From positions 1,240,001-1,304,000 of the forward strand of contig NZ_CP108067.1 of NCBI RefSeq assembly GCF_036178145.1: 64,000 nucleotides of DNA, read 5' to 3'. The notes under the pieces were generated by a model that searched no databases, had not been told where the DNA came from, and saw only the letters and a program-made list of their open reading frames with translations. This document shows positions 16,672 to 25,001 of this stretch, piece by piece. Numbering within the stretch: position 1 is the stretch's first letter; every line of letters starts with the position of its first letter. The translations under genes were made by a program, and so were the position numbers. Source of the stretch: Streptomyces sp. NBC_00273 (GTDB taxonomy: Bacteria > Actinomycetota > Actinomycetes > Streptomycetales > Streptomycetaceae).

Positions 16672-17120
16672 GTCGATCCCTTTGCTTGAACGGGTCGCAC
16701 CGGGCGACCAGTGGGGCACGTGCGATGGGGTGGGGGTCCGGCCGCCGTCGTGAGCGCCGCCCGGGGCTACAGGTCCCTGGAGACTCGCAGGGAGAGGAGT
16801 CCGGCCTCGGCCGACGAGTCCCCGGCGGGGGAGCCCTCACTGGGGAATCCGCCACAGTCGGCCGTTTTCAAACTTGATGCAACAGAGAAAAGCGCCGTTT
16901 CCGCCATAAGTCAACAGCGTGAACCGAGGGTTTCGGATTGATGCACCCCTGTGACCTCCAGGGATGCCACAGCGCAGCGGGGCCTCCTCAACAGCGGCCC
17001 GCCGGGCGAGACCATCAAAGGTGCAGGGCGGGAGGCCGCCCGGCGCAGCCCGCCGCAGGCCTGGACCAGGACGGGCCCCGCTCTGTTGATTCCTATCGGA
17101 ACATGTCTGAATCTGTTTGA
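16672..17120 (-). promoter_or_regulatory. Long upstream region of the sugar ABC operon
   Basis: No gene fits in these 449 bp. An AT-rich patch at 16861-16920 holds, on the minus strand, GTTGACTTAT (16915-16906) and TTTTCTCTGTT (16891-16881). These resemble the repeats upstream of galT (GTTGACTTTA, TTTTCTGTTT) but lie about one helical turn further apart. A DeoR-controlled promoter with a leader of roughly 200 nt is likely. Around 16975-17070 there are GC-rich inverted repeats that may end the divergent neighbour's transcript. Confidence 0.45.
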
Positions 17121-18710
17121 CTAATGGCTCGAGGGTGATTGCCCGGTGGGCTCGTTCCAGCGCTGCTCGGCCGCCGGGCCCGTGCGGCCGAAGGTGACGG
17201 GTGCTCCGGGCTCACCACTCCCGGACGTCACGGCGTAGCCGGGTGCGATCCGAGGCTTGATGCGTCCTGTCGCATCGGTGGAGAACACCAGGTTGTTCCC
17301 CTCGGCCCCGCCGATTGCCGAGCACGACCAGATGCCCACGCCGTCCCCCGCGGAACCGCGTGCGTCCATGCAGTAGCTCGGATTGGCGGCATTGCGAAGG
17401 AGTCCCCTTTCGTCCAGGCGCCACTGCTGGACCGGCGCTCCGGCACGGCAGCGTGCGGTGATCACGTCGACACCGTTGGCAAAGGTGCCGCCGCGGACGT
17501 CCAGGCACAGACCGGTGGCGGAATTGACGGCCGGAACGAACGACGAGGCCCTGAAGGGTTGAACAGGATCGGCCGTCGCAGCCTCCGTGCCCGGTGTGGG
17601 GCTGGGCGTGGGCCCGTCACTGGGCGACGGGCCCGTCGCGGACGGCGACGCGCTGGGGGAACGAGTGGGTGAGGCGGATGCGGAGGGCCGCGACCTGCTC
17701 GCCGACGGGGCCGGCGCCCCCGCGCCGGCCTCGACGTGCACTCGCGGTGGCTGCCCCTGAGCCGTGGCGGGCGCTTCGGGCCCCCAGGCCGTCGGGACGA
17801 CGACGGCCAGCGCCGTCGTCGTGATCAGGGCCGCCGCGACAGCCAGGGAAATCCGCCCGGCCGGCCTCCGTACGAAGAAGGACGGTTTCCGGTCGCCAGC
17901 GGTCGGCTCCGACCCGCCCGTGACCCCCGTCGCGGTCATGACCGGGAGGGACAGCGTGTCCTCGGTGTCCGAGTCCTGGTCCGTACGGGTCGCCGCGGAG
18001 AGGTAGAGCGGGCCGGCAGGACCCAGCAGGGAGCCGGCCAGCAACGGGCCAGGGGTGTCGCAGAGGGCGACCAGGCCACGCAGAGCGGCCGCGCACCCGG
18101 GGCATCCGTCGACATGGCGCGTCAGGTCGGGGTTCTCCCGCACGTCGGCGCGCCCCGCGGCGGCGTCCAGCATGCGTGCGTACGCGGGACAGTGCGGGGT
18201 CGGTCGCGCCTGAAGGTGGACGCGCAGGAAGGCGTCACGGCACGCGACCAATGCCCGGTGAGCCAGGTCCGGTACGACCTCGGGCCGATCGCCGGTAATC
18301 GTCGCGACATCCTCGTCCGGCTCCCTTTCGACCACGGAGTGCCACAGGACGGACTGCGTGCGCGGCGACAGGGTGACGAATCCCTTGCGGACGAACGACT
18401 GGAGCCCCGGGTCCAGCGGAACGGATCCCGCCCCGGAGGGCCCGGGCGGTGCGGGGGATGCGGACGCGGACACCAGCGCCAGCAACGCCAGGCGAGGGGG
18501 CTGGTCCAGGGCGTCGGTCGTGGCGGCCAGCCGGTCGAGGAACTGCTCCGTCGCGCGGTCCGCGGCGCGCCGGGCCGCCAGCAGGTCGCCGCAGACCGTT
18601 CGCGCGAAGGCGGAGACCCTCGGGCCATGGCGTCCGCGCAACTCGGTCTCGGCCGACGGGGCAGCCGGGTCCGCGGTGCGGATGGTGTCACACAGTTGTT
18701 GGTCGGTCAT
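17121..18710 (-). CDS. Sigma-factor-like / zinc-finger / transmembrane / ricin-lectin fusion protein
   Basis: A modular protein of about 529 residues. Residues 1-190 resemble a degenerate ECF sigma factor ('DQQLCDTIRTADPAAPSAETELRGRHGPRVSAFARTVCGD', then 'LSPRTQSVLWHSVVEREPDEDVATITG' like region 4). Residues 205-225 hold an anti-sigma HxxxCxxC motif ('HVDGCPGCAAALRG'). One TM helix follows near 300 ('ISLAVAAALITTTALAVVVP'), then a long Ser/Pro-rich linker and an extracellular ricin-type beta-trefoil (about 405-525). This joins a cytoplasmic transcription-factor-like half to an external carbohydrate-binding half. Frame is open to an ATG at 18752; the ATG at 18710 is where similarity begins. 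Whether the sigma part still binds polymerase is unknown. Confidence 0.8.
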   Translation of the reverse strand: MTDQQLCDTIRTADPAAPSAETELRGRHGPRVSAFARTVCGDLLAARRAADRATEQFLDRLAATTDALDQPPRLALLALVSASASPAPPGPSGAGSVPLDPGLQSFVRKGFVTLSPRTQSVLWHSVVEREPDEDVATITGDRPEVVPDLAHRALVACRDAFLRVHLQARPTPHCPAYARMLDAAAGRADVRENPDLTRHVDGCPGCAAALRGLVALCDTPGPLLAGSLLGPAGPLYLSAATRTDQDSDTEDTLSLPVMTATGVTGGSEPTAGDRKPSFFVRRPAGRISLAVAAALITTTALAVVVPTAWGPEAPATAQGQPPRVHVEAGAGAPAPSASRSRPSASASPTRSPSASPSATGPSPSDGPTPSPTPGTEAATADPVQPFRASSFVPAVNSATGLCLDVRGGTFANGVDVITARCRAGAPVQQWRLDERGLLRNAANPSYCMDARGSAGDGVGIWSCSAIGGAEGNNLVFSTDATGRIKPRIAPGYAVTSGSGEPGAPVTFGRTGPAAEQRWNEPTGQSPSSH

Positions 18711-19419
18711 TCGACCCACAACAGAGGGATGGTTCGTCGACACGTGGGACATCCTGGGTGGGAGGGAAAGTCGCCCTATTGTTCAGGACACGACATGCCC
18801 GTCGATAGTTCTTTCCAGCGAGAATTCCAGAAACGTCCTCGAAAATGCGGACGTGTTTTAATCCGGGCAGGGCGAGCCACCGGAATTCTCCCTGCACGGA
18901 GAGGTCCGGTCTCGATTTCGCCCGCCGTCGGCGGATAGCGCACGGTCGCCACCGGGGAGAGCCCTCCGGTCGGCGCGCCTCGACAAGGGCAGCCGCAACA
19001 CCCTTGCACCGAACAGAATCAGACACACGCGCAAGGAAGTCAACACCGAAGATCTTGCACGATCGGCCCCGGTACCCGCCGATCACCCAAGGCGGACATA
19101 GGAGGTGCCGACCCGCCCTGTTGACAGAAGTTCGAACAGTTCAAGACATCGGCACGGCGTGCACTTCCAGGGAGAGGGCCCTGGGCAGCACCGGGTCGGA
19201 CGTTTAGCCGATCGTTATCAACTGGGCCCCGACTGGACTGGATTCAAGAGCTCCGCACGCAGTAGATTCACCGTTCACTCCCTCCTTCACCCCACGGTTG
19301 TCCCGCAGCGGACGACCATCAGGACACCCTCGACATACGGGCCCGGCAATTCAAGAGCGGTACGACGTGGCACGCCGATGGCCCATTCTGCATTAACCGG
19401 AACAGCCGACTGGAGTTTG
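18711..19419. other. Gene-free region between divergent surface-protein genes
   Basis: About 700 bp less GC-rich than its surroundings. A -35-like TTGACA lies at 19121-19126, overlapped by the palindrome GTTCGAAC (19130-19137). Open frames here are short and lack codon bias. The stretch probably contains the promoters of both flanking genes. Confidence 0.4.
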
Positions 19420-20313
19420 GTGAGCACCCCTTTCTGCCCCCGATGCGGTGACCTCTTGCGCTGCGCCTGCGGCATCGCGCACCACGACGCGAGCGCAGGC
19501 CGGACCGCTGCCCCGGCACAGTTCGACCGCGACTGGGTCAGGCCGTACATCGCCCCGCACGAGCCCGCGCCGGGGGGCGCACCGAGCACCATGGACACCG
19601 CCACGGTGTCGTGGGTCGCGGCGCAGGCCGCGTACGAGAGCGGCCCACCGCCCGGCGGTGACGTCGGCCAGCCCATTGTCATGAGCAGGCCGGCGGGTCA
19701 CCGGGCGCACCGGCCCGCGAAGCAGCGTCGGCCGCTGCGCGTCACCGCGGCCCTGGCCACCCTGATCGGCTCCGCGGCCATCGCGGGTACGTACGCCTTC
19801 GCCCGGAGCCAGGACAGCGGGGAGGCGACGGCGCAGGCCCCCGCGAGCCGGCTCGACGTACTCGACGGGGAGGACGAACCGGGCACGTCGCCCGAGGCGT
19901 CCCGGTCCCCCGGACCGCTCCCGAGCCCTCCCCGGCGCACCCCGCCGACGACCGGGAACAGCCCGGCGCGTACACCGTCCGCGCCCGCCATGGGCACATC
20001 CGCCGGTGCTTACGCAGCACCGGCCGCCGGACAGCAATCCGGCAGTCCGAGCACCGTGCCGCCCTCCCCCGCGCCGCCGACGGCGCCCGTGGACAAGCCG
20101 ACGCTGCGCCGGCACGACACGGGCCCCCAGGTCGTCGATCTGCAGCGGCGCCTCGGGCAGCTGAGGTTGTGGGCCCTGCCCCAGCGGGGCCGTTTCGACC
20201 GGCACCTCGACAACGCGGTGCGGTACTTCCAGGCGAAGTACGGCGTCCGTGGCGACCCGCAGGGGGTCTACGGCCCGGCCACTCGGCGGCGGCTGGAGTC
20301 CTTGACCTCCTGA
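19420..20313 (+). CDS. Membrane protein with C-terminal peptidoglycan-binding domain
   Basis: About 297 residues from a GTG with GGAG upstream. The N-terminus has a zinc-ribbon-like 'FCPRCGDLLRCACG'. Next come an acidic/Trp stretch ('FDRDWVRPYI'), a single TM helix near residue 115-135 ('LRVTAALATLIGSAAIAGTYAF'), and a Pro/Ser/Thr-rich linker. A PG_binding_1 domain ends the protein ('LRRHDTGPQVVDLQRRLGQL...FDRHLDNAVRYFQAKYGVRGDPQGVYGPATRRRLESL'). The fold probably anchors the protein to the wall, with the zinc ribbon in the cytoplasm. Function is unknown; similar proteins recur in streptomycetes. Confidence 0.78.
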   Translation: MSTPFCPRCGDLLRCACGIAHHDASAGRTAAPAQFDRDWVRPYIAPHEPAPGGAPSTMDTATVSWVAAQAAYESGPPPGGDVGQPIVMSRPAGHRAHRPAKQRRPLRVTAALATLIGSAAIAGTYAFARSQDSGEATAQAPASRLDVLDGEDEPGTSPEASRSPGPLPSPPRRTPPTTGNSPARTPSAPAMGTSAGAYAAPAAGQQSGSPSTVPPSPAPPTAPVDKPTLRRHDTGPQVVDLQRRLGQLRLWALPQRGRFDRHLDNAVRYFQAKYGVRGDPQGVYGPATRRRLESLTS

Positions 20314-20358
20314 CGCCGGGCCCGCTGCCGTGCCCGTACCGCGCGGGGGCTCAACGCG

Positions 20359-21504
20359 TCACCATTCGGCGAGGGAGCCGTCGCCCCGTCGCCACACCGG
20401 GTTGCGCCAGCGATGGCCCGTCTCGGCGGCGCGTTCGACGGCCTTCTCGTCGACGTCGATGCCCAGCCCCGGTGCGGTGAGCAGGGCGACGTGGCCGTCC
20501 TCGTAGCGGAAGACGGACCGGTCGGTGAGGTAGTCCAGCAGGTCCGACCCGGCGTTGTAGTGGATCCCGAGGCTCTGCTCCTGGATCAGCAGGTTGGGTG
20601 TCGCGAAGCCGACCTGGAGGCAGGCGGCCAGCGCGATCGGGCCGAGCGGGCAGTGCGGCGCCAGGGAAACGTCGTGGGCCTCCGCCATCGCCGCGATGCG
20701 CCGCACCTCCGAGATCCCACCGGCGTGCGAGAGGTCGGGCTGGGCCACGGCGATCCCCTGCTGGAGCACCGGCTTGAAGTCCCAACGGGAGTAGAGCCGT
20801 TCTCCGGTGGCGATGGGGATGCTGGTGGAGCGCACGACCTCGCCGATGTGGGCGCTCATCTCGGGAACCACCGGTTCCTCGACGAAGAACGGCAGGTACG
20901 GCTCCAGGAGGGGAAGCACCCGCCGCGCCATGGGGAGGGTGAGGCGGCCGTGGAAGTCCACGGCGATGTCGAAGCCGTCGCCGACCTCCGCGCGGACGCT
21001 CTCCACCCGTTCGACGATGTCGCGGACGGCCCGCGGCGTATCGATCAGTTCCAGCTGGGGCGAGGCGTTCATCTTGATGGCCGTGAAGCCCTCGGCCTTG
21101 CGGGCGGCGGCCTGCTGCGCGACGTCGGTCGGTCGGTCGCCGCCGATCCAGCTGTACACCCGCGCCCGGTCGCGGACGTTGCCGCCGAGCAGCTGCCACA
21201 CCGGCACACCCAGCGCCTTGCCGGCGATGTCCCACAGTGCCTGGTCGATGCCGGCGACCGCGCTGGACAGGACGGGGCCGCCGCGGTAGAAGCCGCCCTT
21301 GGTCAGGACCTGCCAGTGGTCCTCGATGCGCATCGGGTCCTGGCCCACCAGGTAGTCGGACAGTTCCTCGACGGCGGCCGCGACGGTGTGCGCACGGCCC
21401 TCGACGACGGGTTCGCCCCAGCCGGTGATGCCCTCGTCGGTGTCCACGCGCAGGAAGCACCAGCGGGGGGCGACGAGGTAGGTCCGCAGGGAGGTGATCT
21501 TCAC
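20359..21504 (-). CDS. dgoD: D-galactonate dehydratase (enolase superfamily)
   Basis: Converts D-galactonate to 2-keto-3-deoxy-galactonate. The 381-residue protein has the mandelate-racemase-type barrel with the DgoD set of residues: Asp and His in 'DIAVDFHG', Glu in 'PFFVEEPVV', Glu in 'IATGERLYSRWDF' and catalytic His in 'LAPHCPLGPIALAAC'. The GTG start has AAGGAG 6 nt upstream and overlaps the SDR stop (GTGA). It is the last gene of the De Ley-Doudoroff operon. Confidence 0.93.
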   Translation of the reverse strand: MKITSLRTYLVAPRWCFLRVDTDEGITGWGEPVVEGRAHTVAAAVEELSDYLVGQDPMRIEDHWQVLTKGGFYRGGPVLSSAVAGIDQALWDIAGKALGVPVWQLLGGNVRDRARVYSWIGGDRPTDVAQQAAARKAEGFTAIKMNASPQLELIDTPRAVRDIVERVESVRAEVGDGFDIAVDFHGRLTLPMARRVLPLLEPYLPFFVEEPVVPEMSAHIGEVVRSTSIPIATGERLYSRWDFKPVLQQGIAVAQPDLSHAGGISEVRRIAAMAEAHDVSLAPHCPLGPIALAACLQVGFATPNLLIQEQSLGIHYNAGSDLLDYLTDRSVFRYEDGHVALLTAPGLGIDVDEKAVERAAETGHRWRNPVWRRGDGSLAEW

Positions 21505-22253
21505 TTGGACTCCTTCTTCACGGCCCAGCCGCCGTCCACGGTCAGGTTCGTGCCGGTGATGTACGAGGCGTCGTCGGACGCGAGGAAGGCCACGGCGGCC
21601 GCTACTTCGTCGGGGTTGCCCAGCCGTCCCAGGGCGGTGGCACGGGCGGAGAGCAGGCGGCCCTCCTCGTCCACGTCCTGCCAGTTCTCGGTGAGGATCG
21701 GGCCGGGCAGCACGGAGTTGAACCGCACGTCCGGCCCGTACTCGACCGCGAGCTGGCGGACGAGCGCACACATGCCCCCCTTCGCCGCCGCGTAGGCCGG
21801 GTAGCCCGGCAGGCTGCACAGTGCGTGCACGCTGGAGGTGGCGACGAAGGAGCCGCGGGCGGCGCGCAGGTCGTCGAGGAAGGTCCGAACGGCCAGGTAG
21901 GGCGCCTTGAGGTTGACGGCCATGTCACGGTCCCAGTCGCTGCCGGGCAGTTCGTGGGCGGGCGCGGGCGTGTGGGTGAAGGCGTTGCTGTGCACGACGG
22001 CCACCGGGCCGAACAGCAGGTGCGTGCGGACCTTCAGGCTGCGCCAGTCCTGTTCGGAGGACACGTCGCACGGCACGAACTCCGCGAGCCCCCCGTCGTC
22101 GCGGATCTTCCGCGCGAGTGCGGTGCCCGCCGCCTCGTCGATGTCGGCGAGGACGACGGCGGCCCCTTCGGCGGCCAGACGTACGGCGCTGGCTGCGCCG
22201 ATGCCGGACGAGGCGCCGGTGACGACGGCGGTTCGCCCTGTGAATCGGTTCAT
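21501..22253 (-). CDS. SDR-family oxidoreductase, probable D-galactose (aldose) 1-dehydrogenase
   Basis: A 250-residue classical short-chain dehydrogenase. It has NAD(P) loop 'TGASSGIGAAS' (about 12-22), catalytic Ser in 'ATSSVHALCSLPGY' and YxxxK in 'YPAYAAAKGG', ending 'YITGTNLTVDGGW'. The usual NAG motif reads 'HSNAF'. Cofactor Asp in 'VLADIDEA' favours NAD+. Function is inferred from context: the operon otherwise encodes lactonase, galactonate dehydratase, KDGal kinase and aldolase, leaving galactose oxidation as the missing step. The upstream 80-bp gap contains a GTGGAGTGG tandem repeat. Confidence 0.8.
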   Translation of the reverse strand: MNRFTGRTAVVTGASSGIGAASAVRLAAEGAAVVLADIDEAAGTALARKIRDDGGLAEFVPCDVSSEQDWRSLKVRTHLLFGPVAVVHSNAFTHTPAPAHELPGSDWDRDMAVNLKAPYLAVRTFLDDLRAARGSFVATSSVHALCSLPGYPAYAAAKGGMCALVRQLAVEYGPDVRFNSVLPGPILTENWQDVDEEGRLLSARATALGRLGNPDEVAAAVAFLASDDASYITGTNLTVDGGWAVKKESK

Positions 22254-22333
22254 GGCTGGTCTTTCGTGGGTGGAGTGGGTGGAGTGGGTGGGGGTGGCGT
22301 CGAGTGGTGATGGGGGCGGCCGGGACGTACCGG

Positions 22334-23278
22334 TCAGCGAGTGACGTCCGCTCCGTGGAGCAGGTCCAGTTCGGCGCGCCGGGGCAGGCCCTCCCAGTCG
22401 CCGGGCGAGGCCACCGCGAAGGCCCCGCACGTCGCGGCCAGCAGGAGCCGGCCCGGGAGGTCGCTGCCGTCGAGCAGTCCGGCGAGGTATCCGGCGACGA
22501 AGGCGTCGCCCGCGCCGATCGGATCCACCGGGGTGACCGGCACGATGTCCTGGACGGCCTCGCCGCCGTGCGTGACCGCAACGGCCCCTCGGGCGCCGAG
22601 CTTCAGGACCGCTTCGCGCGGGCCGAGGTCGAGCAGGGTGCGCGCCATGGTGGCGGGGTCGTCGGCCTCGGGAACGACCAGCGAGGCCTCGTCGGGACCG
22701 GCGAAGACGATGTCCGCGAGGGTGACGAGGTGGGTCAGCTCGGCCGCGGCCTCCTCCCGGTTCCACAGCCGGGCCCGGTAGTTGAGGTCCAGGCTGACGG
22801 TGACGCCGACGGTACGGGCCAGGTCGACGGCTCGCCGTACGGCCGCCCGCGGGCCGTCGCCGAGGGCCGGGGTGATGCCGGTGACGTGCAGGACCCGGGC
22901 CCGGGCGACGAGTTCCGGGTCGATGTCCTCGGGGTCGAGGCGGGCGCCCGCGAGTCCGCGCCGGTAGTAGGTGACACGGGTGTGGTCGGGTGTGCGGCGC
23001 TCGCGCAGCATGAGTCCGGTGGGTGCCGTGTCGTCGACGCGTGCGCGGGTGACGTCGACGGCCTCACCGCGCAGCCCGTCCAGGATCATCGTGCCGGCGC
23101 TGTCGGCCCCGACCCGCCCGGTCCAGGACGCCGCGTGGCCGAGGCGGCTGACGCCGATGGCGACCGTGGCCTCCGCGCCCGCGAATCCCAGACGGAGCGA
23201 GGTGCCGGAGGCGAGCGGGCCGGGCCGGTCGGCCGCCAGGACGGCCATGGTTTCCCCGAGGGTGACGAGCGCGGTCAT
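22334..23278 (-). CDS. PfkB-family sugar kinase, probable 2-keto-3-deoxy-galactonate kinase
   Basis: A 314-residue ribokinase-fold enzyme. It has the substrate loop 'GFAGAEATVAIGVSRLG' (about 31-47) and the anion-hole/ATP signature 'DPIGAGDAFVAGYLAG' near residue 250. 'LDLNYRARLWNREEA' is typical of KDG kinases. In this operon it would phosphorylate 2-keto-3-deoxy-galactonate at O6. The start overlaps the aldolase stop by ATGA, so both are translationally coupled. Confidence 0.85.
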   Translation of the reverse strand: MTALVTLGETMAVLAADRPGPLASGTSLRLGFAGAEATVAIGVSRLGHAASWTGRVGADSAGTMILDGLRGEAVDVTRARVDDTAPTGLMLRERRTPDHTRVTYYRRGLAGARLDPEDIDPELVARARVLHVTGITPALGDGPRAAVRRAVDLARTVGVTVSLDLNYRARLWNREEAAAELTHLVTLADIVFAGPDEASLVVPEADDPATMARTLLDLGPREAVLKLGARGAVAVTHGGEAVQDIVPVTPVDPIGAGDAFVAGYLAGLLDGSDLPGRLLLAATCGAFAVASPGDWEGLPRRAELDLLHGADVTR

Positions 23279-23907
23279 GAGCGGATGCCGTCCAGCAGTG
23301 TGGCGGCGCGTTCCCGGAGCGCGTCCAGGTCGCCGCCCTCGCAGGCGTCCCCGATCAGCGGGCTGCCCATGCCGAGCGCGCTCGCGCCCGCGGCGAAGTA
23401 GGCGGGGGCCTGGTCGAGCTCGATTCCTCCCGTGGGGACGAGCGGGACGTGCGGCAGGGGTGCCCGGACGGCCCGCAGGTACTCCGGGCCGACGGCCGAG
23501 GCGGGGAAGAGCTTGACCATGGTGGCGCCCTCCCGCCACGCCGCCGCGATCTCGCTCGGCGTCAGGGCGCCGGGGAGCACCGGGACGCCGAGGCGGCGGG
23601 CCTCCCTGATGACGTCCGGGCAGACGGCCGGCGTGATGAGGTAGGTGGCGCCGGCTTCCACGGCGCGCATCGCGTCGGCCGGGGTCATGACGGTGCCCGC
23701 GCCGAGTGCGGTACCGGCCGGCTTGGACTCGGCGTACTCGCGCAACGCGTGCAGGACTCCCGGTGTGGTGAGGGTGAACTCCATGGCCCGGATGCCCGCT
23801 TCGTGCAGGGCGTCGGCCGTGGCGGCGAAGTGGCGGGGCGACTGGGAACGCAGGATCGCTATCACGGGTGCGACGGCGAGTGCGGGAACCAGGGGGTCGG
23901 TCGTCAT
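23275..23907 (-). CDS. 2-dehydro-3-deoxy-6-phosphogalactonate/gluconate aldolase
   Basis: A 210-residue class I KDPG/KDPGal aldolase that yields pyruvate and glyceraldehyde-3-phosphate. The Schiff-base Lys is in 'ATMVKLFPAS' (about 130) and the proton-shuttle Glu in 'IRAMEFTLTTPG'. The phosphate site 'PTGGIELDQAPAYFAAGASALGMGS' is intact. Specificity for galacto- over gluco-substrate is inferred from the dgoD partner. The ATG overlaps the lactonase stop. Confidence 0.9.
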   Translation of the reverse strand: MTTDPLVPALAVAPVIAILRSQSPRHFAATADALHEAGIRAMEFTLTTPGVLHALREYAESKPAGTALGAGTVMTPADAMRAVEAGATYLITPAVCPDVIREARRLGVPVLPGALTPSEIAAAWREGATMVKLFPASAVGPEYLRAVRAPLPHVPLVPTGGIELDQAPAYFAAGASALGMGSPLIGDACEGGDLDALRERAATLLDGIRS

Positions 23908-24866
23908 GCGGAACCTCGGAGGTCGTATGAGGTGGTGGAGGGCCCGGGGAGCTGCGCCGGGTCGTCGGCGAAGGGCGTGACCGGCAGACCGGTGGCACCC
24001 GGGCGGCAGATGAAGATCCGGCCGGCGTGCGGCTGCGCCGCGAGTTGCGCGGCCGTCAGCCCGTCGGCCGCGGTGGTGATGATCAGGAGGTCCAGGTCCG
24101 GGCCGGCGAAGGCACAGCTGGACACCTGGGAGGCGGGGACCGTCACGACGGCGTGGAGTGCGCCGTCGGGGGCGTAGGCCCTGACCTGTCCCGCTCCCCA
24201 CACCGCCACCCAGACCCGGCCCTCGGTGTCGACGGCCAGGCCGTCCGGCATGCCGGCCGGGCTGGTGTCGGCGAAGGGACGGCGGGCCGAGAGGGTGCCG
24301 GTGACGGGGTCGTGGTCGAAGACGTCGACACGGTGCGTCGGGCTGTCCGCGTAGTACAGCAGCCGGCCGTCGGGGCTCCAGCCGAGGCCGTTGGAGATGG
24401 TGACGGGGCTCAGCACGGTCGTCACGGTGCCGTCGGGGTCGAGGCGGTAGAGGGTGCCCGCGCCGGGGGTCGCGTCGTAGGCCATGGTGCCGGCCAGCAG
24501 CCGCCCGCTCGGGTCGCACTTGGCGTCGTTGAACCGTCGCGGCGTGCCGTCGTCGGGGACGGCGGGGGCGGCGAACTCCGTGGCCGTCCCGGCCTCGTCG
24601 ATCCTCAGGAAGGACGTTCCGGCGGCCGCGAGGAGCCCGCCGGACGCGCAGGGCGCGACCGCTCCGACGGGCCGGTCGAGGCTGACGGTCGTCCTGTCCC
24701 CCAGGTCCGGCAGACCGCTGGCGTCGTCGCGGGCCACCAGAGGGGCCCGGTGGACGAGGCCCGCCGTGATGTCCACCCACAGCAGGTCCCCGCGTCCGGC
24801 GTGCCAGACGGGTCCCTCGGTCAGGCGTCCCGGCACGGGCGCGCACGGCAGTGCGGTCAGGTGCAT
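23904..24866 (-). CDS. SMP-30/gluconolactonase-family lactonase
   Basis: A 320-residue six-bladed beta-propeller. Metal-site residues are at the expected places: Glu in 'LTEGPVWH' (about 17), Asn in 'TISNGLGWSPDG' and Asp in 'GMPDGLAVDTEG'. In this operon it would open galactono-lactone to galactonate. It is the first gene; GAGGAG lies 6-7 nt upstream of the ATG, and the ROK regulator is divergent. All five operon genes overlap except for the 80-bp gap before the SDR. Confidence 0.88.
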   Translation of the reverse strand: MHLTALPCAPVPGRLTEGPVWHAGRGDLLWVDITAGLVHRAPLVARDDASGLPDLGDRTTVSLDRPVGAVAPCASGGLLAAAGTSFLRIDEAGTATEFAAPAVPDDGTPRRFNDAKCDPSGRLLAGTMAYDATPGAGTLYRLDPDGTVTTVLSPVTISNGLGWSPDGRLLYYADSPTHRVDVFDHDPVTGTLSARRPFADTSPAGMPDGLAVDTEGRVWVAVWGAGQVRAYAPDGALHAVVTVPASQVSSCAFAGPDLDLLIITTAADGLTAAQLAAQPHAGRIFICRPGATGLPVTPFADDPAQLPGPSTTSYDLRGSA

Positions 24867-24910
24867 GGTGTCGCTCCTCTCTTGTGCGACGAAACTCTAG
24901 GAGTTCTTCT

Positions 24911-24946
24911 AACCCATGTAAATACACATCGTCCAACGCATGGAAT
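24911..24946. promoter_or_regulatory. Direct repeat in the dgo/ROK divergent promoter
   Basis: AACCCATGTAAAT (24911) and AACGCATGGAAT (24935) repeat with a 24-nt offset, close to two helical turns. The 135-bp gap between the lactonase and ROK starts is the only AT-rich DNA nearby, so these are candidate ROK binding sites. Confidence 0.5.
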
Positions 24947-25001
24947 AAGCTCGGCCCCGTACACGACGACGGCCTCTGCCACGACATGGAAGGACGCACC
25001 C

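Noticed and set aside
19121..19150. TTGACA with GTTCGAAC as a firm promoter/operator
   Set aside because: No convincing -10 hexamer follows, so it is only mentioned within the intergenic entry.
22265..22300. GTGGAGTGG tandem repeat before the SDR stop-start gap
   Set aside because: Only a short imperfect run; no structural or regulatory meaning could be supported.
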